From an uncultured Kordiimonas sp. (lineage in GTDB: Bacteria; Pseudomonadota; Alphaproteobacteria; Sphingomonadales; Kordiimonadaceae), in contig CANLMI010000001.1 in assembly GCA_947492375.1 (NCBI GenBank), positions 682,001 through 746,000 on the forward strand: a DNA stretch of 64,000 nt, given 5' to 3'. Below are positions 8,730-16,440 of this stretch, in pieces (within the stretch, counting starts at the first letter, position 1; every line of letters starts with the position of its first letter). Under the pieces are notes generated by a model. That model saw nothing but the letters and a program-made list of their open reading frames with translations. It ran no database searches and had not been told where the DNA came from. The position numbers were made by a program, and so were the translations under genes.

Positions 8730-8904
8730 TCTCGGGATTTTGTGTATTTAATGGTGGATAATATGGTTCAAATATTCATTTAGGACATCTGATCGCCGCA
8801 ATTGTTTCTTATTCAACACGCTTTGATTTCAAATTTGTAATCGCTGTAGATTACTGCTTGGGAAAGCTTGCCCTATTGATTAATGCAGCCTAAAAATTAC
8901 CATT

Positions 8905-11436
8905 ATGACTGATGAAAACAAACAGGTTCAAATTAAGATTAAAAAAAGCTTGTGGCGCAGATTGCTTAAGCTAACGCTCGTTCTTGGGCTGTTTGGCATA
9001 GTTTCGTCTGGCGCTCTCGTTTTATGGGCGGTTATATACTATGGCCGCGACCTTCCAGATTACCGGCAATTAGAAAGCTATGAACCTGCCGTTGTCACGC
9101 GGGTGCATGCAGGTGATGGGTCATTGTTAAAAGAATATTCGACAAAACCTCGAATATTTATCCCGATTAATGCAGTCCCTGATGAGCTGATTGCAGCGTT
9201 TTTATCAGCCGAGGATAAAAACTTTTATACCCATCATGGTTTAGATTACCTTGGGATGATCCGGGGGAATTTGCGTAACCTCTATAACCTTGCATCGGGT
9301 AAGCCGCTGCAAGGGGGCTCGACGATTACCCAACAAGTCGCGAAGAACTTCCTGTTAACTTCAGATCAGAAACTTGACCGTAAAATCAAGGAAATGATTT
9401 TGACGCTCAGGATAGAGCGTGCGTTTAGTAAAGATCATATTTTAGAATTATATTTGAATGAAATTAATTTTGGTAATCGCTCTTACGGCGTTGCGGCGGC
9501 GGCTCTAAATTATTTCAATAAGTCCCTTAATGAACTTACTACATCTGAAATGGCATTTTTGGCAGCCTTGCCAAAGGCACCAAACCGCTATCACCCTGTG
9601 CGAAGAAAAGCTCGTGCGAAAGGTCGGCGTGATTGGGTGCTTGGCCGTATGTATGCTAATGGTTATATCGATGAACTCGAGTATGAAAAATCACTAGCCG
9701 AAGACCTTCTTGTTCAGCCAAGGTCTGGACGTTCGGAATTTAAAGCAGAATATTTTACAGAAGCTGTTCGCCGGAAAGTAAACAGTTTCTATGGCAATAA
9801 GGTTCTATACGAAGGTGGTTTGTCTGTACGGACATCTCTAGAGCCGCGATTACAAGCTATTGCTGAAAATACACTACGGGGCGGGTTAGTGAGTTATGAC
9901 CGCCGGCATGGCTGGCGTGGTCGTTTGTCAAAAATTACCGTCGATAATGATTGGGCCAATACATTACAGGAAAAACAGCGCTCATTAGGTATTCCAAATT
10001 GGCAACTTGCCGCAGTTCATGAAGTTCGTGCTGAGGGTGCCGTAATCGGTTTGGCTGATGGTTCTTATGCGTTTATACCATTTGAAGAGATAAAATGGGC
10101 ACGAGAATGGCGCAGAGGCGAGCGGCTTGGGCCTAAGGTTAAAGACACCGCAGAAGTTTTAGCGCTTGGTGATGTGATTGTTGTTGCCAAGCTTGAAAAA
10201 ACGGATCCGGTTTCTATTGAAGACTTTTGGGATAAGGGCGGTAATCCGATTGGAAGTCTCTCTTTATATTCCTTGCAGCAAATCCCCGAAATTGAGGGGG
10301 CGCTAGTGGCTATGGACCCGCATACAGGGCGAGTGCTAGCAATGGTTGGCGGTTTTGATTATAATGCAAGCCAATATAATCGGGCTATACAGGCGAAACG
10401 GCAACCGGGTTCTGCATTTAAGCCTTTTGTTTATGCGGCTGCTTTGGATCGTGGCTTTACGCCTGCAAGTCTTGTGCTTGACGCACCTTTTGTAATCAAT
10501 CAGGGTCAAGGCCTTGGGCGCTGGAAGCCAAAGAATAGCTCCAATAAATTTTATGGCCCCAGCACGCTTCGTCTTGGTATTGAGAAGTCACGCAATCTTA
10601 TGACTGTGCGCCTCGCACAGAATATCGGCATGAAACAAGTCTTTGACTATGCTGATCGGTTTGGACTTGCTGATAATATGGAACCAAATTTGGCTGCTTC
10701 ATTGGGGGCTGCTGAAGTTACGGTAATGGATATAACAGCCGCATATGGTATGCTCGTGAACGGCGGCAAAAAAATTACGCCCTCCTTGATTGACCGTATT
10801 CAGGACCGAAGAGGTCAAACAATATATAAGCATGATGAACGGGAATGTATTGACTGCGTTGCATCCCTATCTGAAAGTGAAGCGCTTGGTTATGACCTTA
10901 GCAACAGCTATGAGGAACCTCGACTGCCTGAAAACAGAGATCAGATTATCGACCCTAAAACTGCATTTCAATTGGTAACGATGATGCAAGGTGTGGTCGA
11001 AAATGGAACGGGACGTAAAATCAAAGTGCTCAGAAAACCATTAGCTGGAAAAACGGGTACAACAGACGAATCGTTTGATGCGTGGTTTGTTGGCTTTTCA
11101 GCAGATATGGTCGTGGGTATTTTCACGGGCTTTGACAGGCCTCGCTCATTAGGCCGTTATGAAGAAGGTTCTAGCGTTGCTGTTCCTATTTTTAGAGATT
11201 TTATGAAAGAGGCCCTTAAGGATATTCCGGGGATACCATTCAGAATGCCGTCGGGGATACGCTTGGTTAGAATAAACTCAGAAACTGGCGCACCGGCAAA
11301 ACCCGGCGATAAGAATGTTATTCTGGAGGCTTTCAAGCCAGGTACTGAGCCACGTCCCGGCCAGCTTGCCATACTCGACGGTTCATTGCCCGTTGGAAAA
11401 ACAACGATACGGAAAGGTTCTGGTGGCGTTTATTAA
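8905..11436 (+). CDS. mrcA: Penicillin-binding protein 1A (class A, bifunctional)
   Basis: Inner-membrane glycosyltransferase/transpeptidase that polymerises and crosslinks peptidoglycan. 843 residues: cytosolic N-terminus, one transmembrane helix (about 20-46), a GT51 domain with A-E-D-K-N-F (catalytic Glu at 103) and G-G-S-T-I-T-Q-Q, an OB-like insert, then the transpeptidase domain with S503-A-F-K506, S-R-N and K716-T-G. All catalytic motifs are intact. It lies downstream of amiC and 55 bases upstream of prfB. Confidence 0.97.
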   Translation: MTDENKQVQIKIKKSLWRRLLKLTLVLGLFGIVSSGALVLWAVIYYGRDLPDYRQLESYEPAVVTRVHAGDGSLLKEYSTKPRIFIPINAVPDELIAAFLSAEDKNFYTHHGLDYLGMIRGNLRNLYNLASGKPLQGGSTITQQVAKNFLLTSDQKLDRKIKEMILTLRIERAFSKDHILELYLNEINFGNRSYGVAAAALNYFNKSLNELTTSEMAFLAALPKAPNRYHPVRRKARAKGRRDWVLGRMYANGYIDELEYEKSLAEDLLVQPRSGRSEFKAEYFTEAVRRKVNSFYGNKVLYEGGLSVRTSLEPRLQAIAENTLRGGLVSYDRRHGWRGRLSKITVDNDWANTLQEKQRSLGIPNWQLAAVHEVRAEGAVIGLADGSYAFIPFEEIKWAREWRRGERLGPKVKDTAEVLALGDVIVVAKLEKTDPVSIEDFWDKGGNPIGSLSLYSLQQIPEIEGALVAMDPHTGRVLAMVGGFDYNASQYNRAIQAKRQPGSAFKPFVYAAALDRGFTPASLVLDAPFVINQGQGLGRWKPKNSSNKFYGPSTLRLGIEKSRNLMTVRLAQNIGMKQVFDYADRFGLADNMEPNLAASLGAAEVTVMDITAAYGMLVNGGKKITPSLIDRIQDRRGQTIYKHDERECIDCVASLSESEALGYDLSNSYEEPRLPENRDQIIDPKTAFQLVTMMQGVVENGTGRKIKVLRKPLAGKTGTTDESFDAWFVGFSADMVVGIFTGFDRPRSLGRYEEGSSVAVPIFRDFMKEALKDIPGIPFRMPSGIRLVRINSETGAPAKPGDKNVILEAFKPGTEPRPGQLAILDGSLPVGKTTIRKGSGGVY

Positions 11437-11491
11437 CGTTGTCTGATATTTCATCAAAATCATTTAAGCTATTTAGATAGAGAGTAAATTT

Positions 11492-12620
11492 ATGCGCGCG
11501 GAAGCACAGGCTATCGTCGATAACCTCAAGCAGTCTCTGGCACTGCTGAGGAGGCATCTTTGACTGGGATCAGGCGTTATTAAGACTAGAAGAGCTGAAC
11601 GCACTTGCCGAAGATCCAGACCTTTGGAACGACCCTCAAAATGCCCAAAAGTTAATGCGTGAACGCACCCGGCTTGATGACGCTATTAGCGCAGTTCAGG
11701 AAATCGAGCAGGACTTAACTGATAATCAGGAAATTATCGAACTTGCGGATATGGAAGGCGATAGTGATATGGCGCTGGAGGCTGAGGAAGCTCTTTCTGG
11801 GCTACTTGACCGCGCCAAAACTTCAGAACTAGCCGCACTATTGTCTGGTGAGGCAGACGGAAACGACACATACATCGAGATCAATTCAGGCGCAGGCGGC
11901 ACAGAATCGCAGGATTGGGCCAGTATGCTCTTTCGCATGTATTTTCGCTGGGCAGAGAAAAAAGGCCATAAGGTTGAAACCGTTGAATATTCTAACGGTG
12001 AAGAAGCAGGTATTAAATCCGCAACACTTCTCGTTAAGGGTGAGAATGCTTTTGGATGGCTAAAAACTGAATCAGGTGTTCATCGATTGGTGCGGATTTC
12101 CCCGTTTGATTCAAACGCCCGCCGGCATACCAGTTTTGCCTCTGTTTGGGTGTACCCTGTTATCGACGATTCAATTGATATTGAAATCAATGATTCTGAT
12201 TTGAAGATTGATACATACCGCGCGAGTGGTGCAGGGGGACAGCATGTTAACACAACTGATTCTGCTGTTCGCATTACCCATATGCCCTCAAAAATAGTGG
12301 TTCAGTGTCAGAATGAGCGTTCACAGCATAAAAATAAAGCAACGGCGATGAGTATGTTAAAGGCCCGGCTTTATGAGGAAGAGCTTCGTAAACGTGAAGA
12401 AGAGGCAAACGCTGTTCATTCGCAAAAAACGGAAATTGGCTGGGGGCATCAAATCCGTTCTTATGTCTTGCAACCTTATCAAATGGTGAAAGATTTACGA
12501 ACAGGTGAAGAATCAACACAGCCGCAAAATGTTTTAGACGGCGACCTTGATAAATTTATGGCAGCGGCACTAGCTGCAAGAGTGCACGGCGAAAATAGTG
12601 ACGTATCCGATATAGACTAG
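11492..12620 (+). CDS. prfB: Peptide chain release factor 2, with programmed +1 frameshift
   Basis: Recognises UGA and UAA and triggers peptidyl-tRNA hydrolysis. Translation starts at ATG 11492, reads 23 codons to C-T-T and meets an in-frame TGA at 11561-11563. Skipping the T at 11561 continues as D-W-D-Q-A-L-L in the long downstream frame, giving a 375-residue RF2. An internal Shine-Dalgarno-like AGGAGG (11549-11554) precedes CTT-TGA-C, the arrangement known from E. coli prfB. The protein has the RF2 stop-recognition S-P-F and the catalytic G-G-Q. A start at the internal ATG 11655 would lose the N-terminus. The ClpP-like gene begins 21 bases after the stop. Confidence 0.96.
11549..11564 (+). 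promoter_or_regulatory. Programmed +1 frameshift site of prfB
   Basis: AGGAGG, a three-base spacer (CAT) and the slippery CTT-TGA-C. The UGA stop is itself read by RF2, so low RF2 favours slippage to the +1 frame and restores synthesis. This autoregulation is established for prfB; here every element is present in the sequence. Confidence 0.95.
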
Positions 12621-12641
12621 GATAGAGAAAAGGGGAAAGTT

Positions 12642-13220
12642 ATGACTGATAAGAACAATGATAAACAAGATCAGCAATCAGAGCAATTGAGCAGAGCGCT
12701 CTTTGATGCCCGCAAAGTTTTTATTGTTGGTGAAATTGATAAAGAGATTGCTTTAAAGACTTGTGCCACACTTCATGCGATGGCCCATGTTTCAGATGAC
12801 CCGATTACAATTATTCTTTCATCACCGGGTGGTCATGTTGAATCAGGTGATATGATCCATGATACGATCAAATTTATTAAACCAAATGTACGTATTCTCG
12901 CTTCAGGGTGGGCGGCGAGTGCAGGGGCATTAATTTACGTTGCAGCAGAGAAGAAGAATAGATTTTCAACACCGAACACGCGCTTTCTTTTGCATCAACC
13001 AAGTGGTGGTGTAGTCGGTGATGCGACAAATATTGATATTCAGGCCAAGCAAATCGTTATCATGCGTTCACGTCTCAATCAGATTTTTGCTGATGCGACT
13101 GGTCAGAAAATTGAGAAAATTGAAGCAGATATGGACCGTGACTATTGGATGAGCGCTAAGGAGGCGAAAGACTATGGCCTTGTTAACAAGATTATCGATA
13201 GTGAAGCGGATATGAAATAA
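12642..13220 (+). CDS. ClpP-family serine protease (paralogue)
   Basis: 192 residues with the ClpP/crotonase fold. Catalytic residues are in place: Ser93 in A-A-S-A-G, His118 in L-H-Q-P, and an Asp in the D-M-D-R-D segment at 163-167. The segment before Ser reads S-G-W-A-A-S-A-G rather than the canonical G-Q-A-A-S-M-G, and the N-terminus is Gln/Asp-rich. No Clp ATPase is encoded here, whereas housekeeping clpP is normally next to clpX. This is therefore probably a second ClpP-like subunit of unknown substrate range. It follows prfB by 21 bases and is probably co-transcribed; a strong terminator follows. Confidence 0.85.
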   Translation: MTDKNNDKQDQQSEQLSRALFDARKVFIVGEIDKEIALKTCATLHAMAHVSDDPITIILSSPGGHVESGDMIHDTIKFIKPNVRILASGWAASAGALIYVAAEKKNRFSTPNTRFLLHQPSGGVVGDATNIDIQAKQIVIMRSRLNQIFADATGQKIEKIEADMDRDYWMSAKEAKDYGLVNKIIDSEADMK

Positions 13221-13237
13221 AGCCTTAAGGCATAAAT

Positions 13238-13269
13238 AAAAAAGCCAGCAAGGTGATGCTGGCTTTTTT
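13238..13269. terminator. Bidirectional terminator between clpP-like gene and bactofilin
   Basis: Thirteen-base perfect arms (AAAAAAGCCAGCA / TGCTGGCTTTTTT) around a six-base loop, with A and T runs at both ends, between convergent genes. Confidence 0.93.
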
Positions 13270-13297
13270 ACAAGATATTACAAAATATAAATCTATT

Positions 13298-13780
13298 TTA
13301 TTCTGCTGCTTTCTTCGCAATGAAAGAAGGTGATTCTTCAACTTTTTTTACCGCAGCACTTTTGTCCATTGGATTATCTGAGTGTGAGAAACGACCAGAC
13401 AGTTTTGCACCGGCTTCAACAGATAAGTTTTCATGGTAAACATCACCGTTTACAACTGCACTTTTTTCTAGGCGCACAGTTTTAGAACGAATCTCACCCT
13501 CTACATTACCGCGGACAGTGACATTATCAGCCTTTACCAAGCCCTTAACCGAACCGGTTTCGCCCATTACGAGGCTACCGCAATTAATATCGCCCATTAC
13601 TTTACCATCAAGTTGAAGTTCACCTGAGGTTTTTACATTGCCTTCAATTTGTACATCTGAACCAATAATGGACGGCGCGGTCATATTGCCTCCTCCTAGA
13701 TTTGTTACATTTCTTGTGCGGGGTGCCTGATTATCAGGTTTCGCTTGTTTCTTTGTGTCTTCGTTGGATTTCGAGAACAT
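13298..13780 (-). CDS. Bactofilin
   Basis: 160-residue polymer-forming cytoskeletal protein. The central bactofilin domain (about residues 38-130) is a right-handed beta-helix, seen as short Gly/Val repeats such as V-Q-I-E-G-N-V, G-K-V-M-G-D-I and V-R-G-N-V-E-G-E-I. Flanks are short, charged and disordered. Bactofilins form membrane-associated scaffolds that position wall enzymes. Its first 47 bases overlap the end of the M23 peptidase gene on the same strand, a conserved pairing that suggests joint cell-shape control. AGGAAAAG precedes the ATG. Confidence 0.93.
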   Translation of the reverse strand: MFSKSNEDTKKQAKPDNQAPRTRNVTNLGGGNMTAPSIIGSDVQIEGNVKTSGELQLDGKVMGDINCGSLVMGETGSVKGLVKADNVTVRGNVEGEIRSKTVRLEKSAVVNGDVYHENLSVEAGAKLSGRFSHSDNPMDKSAAVKKVEESPSFIAKKAAE

Positions 13781-15002
13781 CTTTTCCTGCCTTTATAAAG
13801 GGTAGAGGGTCGATTACTTTACCGTTGAACCACACTTCATAATGAAGGTGGGTATCAGTAACTCGACCTGTTTTACCCATATCACCAATTTTCTGGCCAA
13901 GTTCGACGATATCGCCTTTCTTGACGCGTAATTTTTTCATATGGCCGTACCGGGTACGAAAACCATTACCATGATCAATTTCGATCATTCTGCCATATGG
14001 CCCTAGCCAACCAGCTTTAACAACTTTGCCAGATGCTGTTGCTTGGATTGCCGTTCCTGGCCAACCTGCAAGATCAACAGCATAATGGTTAGACCATGTC
14101 TTTTTGATCGGATCAATTCTTCGTCCAAAACGACTGGATAAATAATATTTTGCTGCTGGTTCCCCGGCGGGAAAGCTTTCCAACATATTTGTGACAATCT
14201 TAAGGCGTTCTTGATTATTTATTATTTGATCAAAAATTTCTCCGTCACCGGTTGCAAAAACCCCTTCAAAACCAGCGCTCGGTACAAAGGGCCCACCCAC
14301 AGCATTAATCTGGGATTTGCTGGCGACAGTTAGAAATTTTTCTGTATTCAATGATGTTGGCGCGATAATATTTTCTATATGTTTTTGTTCGGCAGAAAGC
14401 GACGCCAGATAGTTTGCTGCGATCTGATGTTGGTGATCTGACATTTCTTTTAGTCGAGATAAAAGAATTTCACGGCGTTCCCGCGTTGTAAGTATTTCAG
14501 CAACTTCGATTTTATCTGTGCCCAGCCAGCCATCAAAGAAAGAGGCGTCAGAGGTTTCTTCGCTGATTATCGTTTCAGTAGGCAGAATGGGCTCAACATC
14601 AACATCGGCGTTCGAAATACCCGTATCTACATCTTCGCCGAGGATACTGCTTTCAAGAAATTTTTGACGTTCTTCCAACTTAATGGCACGCCGCTCAATT
14701 TCCTTTTCTAAGGCAGAAAAGTCATTTTCCAATGAATTATAATCAGCAGAGATATTAGCGATCTCTATATTCTTTTCCTGGATCGTTAAATCGCGTGTCA
14801 GATATGCATAGGATGTAACACCACCCCAACCTAAACTGATTATTATCGCCAAAGACATTGTCATTTGAAAATAGCTGTTGATTGTCAGAAATCTGACTCG
14901 GCCTTCGCTTCGTAAGAATAACTGACGTTCAGGAAAATATTTCCCTTTAAAAGCCGTAAACCGCTTTTTGAAATTTTGTATTGTATTCGTATCTTTAGTC
15001 AA
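13734..15002 (-). CDS. M23-family metallopeptidase, membrane-anchored with coiled coil
   Basis: 422 residues: cytosolic N-terminus of about 48 residues, one transmembrane helix (about 50-70), a periplasmic coiled coil (about 75-120), an acidic linker, then a C-terminal LytM/M23 domain. Zinc ligands are visible as H-Y-A-V-D (H-x-x-x-D) and H-L-H near the end, so the enzyme looks active as a peptidoglycan endopeptidase. The gene overlaps bactofilin by 47 bases, implying translational coupling and a shared morphogenetic role. Confidence 0.93.
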   Translation of the reverse strand: MTKDTNTIQNFKKRFTAFKGKYFPERQLFLRSEGRVRFLTINSYFQMTMSLAIIISLGWGGVTSYAYLTRDLTIQEKNIEIANISADYNSLENDFSALEKEIERRAIKLEERQKFLESSILGEDVDTGISNADVDVEPILPTETIISEETSDASFFDGWLGTDKIEVAEILTTRERREILLSRLKEMSDHQHQIAANYLASLSAEQKHIENIIAPTSLNTEKFLTVASKSQINAVGGPFVPSAGFEGVFATGDGEIFDQIINNQERLKIVTNMLESFPAGEPAAKYYLSSRFGRRIDPIKKTWSNHYAVDLAGWPGTAIQATASGKVVKAGWLGPYGRMIEIDHGNGFRTRYGHMKKLRVKKGDIVELGQKIGDMGKTGRVTDTHLHYEVWFNGKVIDPLPFIKAGKDVLEIQRRHKETSET

Positions 15003-15130
15003 AAACTTATACGCTATTAAGCGTTCCCCGTATATATAACACTGTTCTGCATCTAACCTTGCTTAATGGCAAAAGTTTGATGTTTTAAACCCTCCCCAAG
15101 GTTTAGATCACAAAAATGTTAATATGTTCC

Positions 15131-15961
15131 TTATAGTGCCTTGAGCATATCTGCAAGAGGTTCGTAAAAAGAAGGGATCATTCCTGCTTCAGATCGCGCA
15201 GGATGATTAAATGGGCGTTTCAATTGACCCTTAAAGTATTGTTTAACAAGGCTTTGGAACCATGTTTCAATATTCTTACCTGATTGCTCAGCTAAATGTC
15301 TAAACCAACGTGTACCTGCTGCAACGTGCGAAACTTCTTCTTCATAAATTATTTTTAAAACATTTGCCGATTCGCTGTCGCCGAAACGGTGAAAGCGATC
15401 AATCATTGCAGGGGTTACATCGAGCCCGCGGGCTTCCAAAACCATCGGAACGATCGCAAGGCGGGCGGCGATGTCGTCTTTGGTTGCTTCAGCGGATTGC
15501 CATAATCCGTCGTGGGCAGGCAAATCACCATATGTACAGTCAAGCGATGCCAGTCGTTCACCGAGCATAGTAAAATGACGGGCTTCATCATCACCAACTT
15601 GTATCCAGTCGTCAGTGAATTCGCGCGGCATATCTGAACCGAACCGGGCAACAATATCAAAAGCGAGATCAATCGCGTTCAATTCAATATGTGCAACTGC
15701 ATGCAATAGCGCTTTTCGGTTTTCTGTATTCCCAGCCTTGCGCCTGCGGGGCATTTTGTTGGGTTCAAGGAGTTCAGGCTTTAATGGTCTTTTGGGGCGC
15801 AAAGCTGGCTTGGCAGAAAAAGCGAAATTAAGGCCACCGTTTTGCCAACGGCTGGCAACACTGCGTGCTGTTTCTGCTTTTTTCTGGGCATTTCCCGTAT
15901 TTAGCACTGCAATCGATGCAGTGCTGATGTCTGTCCAGTCGATATGGTCACTTGATGGCAT
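15131..15961 (-). CDS. Ferritin-like diiron protein, DUF455 family
   Basis: 276 residues. A four-helix ferritin-like domain carries a complete diiron ligand set: E93 (H-I-E-L-N), E126-x-x-H129 (D-E-A-R-H), E176 (L-E-A-R-G-L-D) and E209-x-x-H212 (E-E-V-S-H). The N-terminal ~75 residues are basic and variable. The family is related to MiaE-like and ferritin-like oxygenases, but its substrate is not established. It starts two bases after the bcp stop, so glnE-bcp-DUF455 reads as one operon, which hints at an oxidative or iron link. Confidence 0.85.
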   Translation of the reverse strand: MPSSDHIDWTDISTASIAVLNTGNAQKKAETARSVASRWQNGGLNFAFSAKPALRPKRPLKPELLEPNKMPRRRKAGNTENRKALLHAVAHIELNAIDLAFDIVARFGSDMPREFTDDWIQVGDDEARHFTMLGERLASLDCTYGDLPAHDGLWQSAEATKDDIAARLAIVPMVLEARGLDVTPAMIDRFHRFGDSESANVLKIIYEEEVSHVAAGTRWFRHLAEQSGKNIETWFQSLVKQYFKGQLKRPFNHPARSEAGMIPSFYEPLADMLKAL

Positions 15962-15963
15962 GA

Positions 15964-16428
15964 CTAAAGTGCTTTTGCTGCCTCAAGAACAGCTTCCGCA
16001 TGGCCTTTAACTTTAACTTTGCGCCATATTGTGCGTATTTCACCATTAGTATCAATTAAGAACGTAGCGCGTTCAATCCCCATGAATTTTTTGCCGTACA
16101 TGCTCTTTTCAACCCACACGCCGTATTCTTCGATTGATTTTCCTTCCTCATCAGAAACCAGATCGATTGCTAGCTCTTGCTTGGCAATAAAATTATCGTG
16201 CCGCTTTACAGTATCCTTTGACATGCCAAGAACAACGGTATTTGCAGTATCAAATTCAGCCTTGAGGCTTGTGAAGTCTTTTGCTTCTGTCGTGCAACCC
16301 GGTGTACTGTCTTTAGGGTAAAAATAAAGAACGATATTTTTTCCGGTATAATCAGCGAGTGAAATTGTTTTTCCAGCATTTGCAGGCAGGGAAAAGTTAG
16401 GGGCTTTGTCACCAATACTGAGTGTCAT
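15964..16428 (-). CDS. bcp: Thioredoxin-dependent peroxiredoxin, Bcp/PrxQ type
   Basis: 154-residue thiol peroxidase that reduces H2O2 and alkyl hydroperoxides. The peroxidatic Cys is C45 in T-P-G-C-T-T-E. The resolving Cys that many Bcp proteins have five residues later is Lys here (A-K-D-F), so this is a 1-Cys-type variant that must be resolved by a partner thiol. The start is ATG with GGAG nine bases upstream. It lies between glnE and the diiron protein with short gaps. Confidence 0.95.
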   Translation of the reverse strand: MTLSIGDKAPNFSLPANAGKTISLADYTGKNIVLYFYPKDSTPGCTTEAKDFTSLKAEFDTANTVVLGMSKDTVKRHDNFIAKQELAIDLVSDEEGKSIEEYGVWVEKSMYGKKFMGIERATFLIDTNGEIRTIWRKVKVKGHAEAVLEAAKAL

Positions 16429-16440
16429 GATTAGTCTCCG

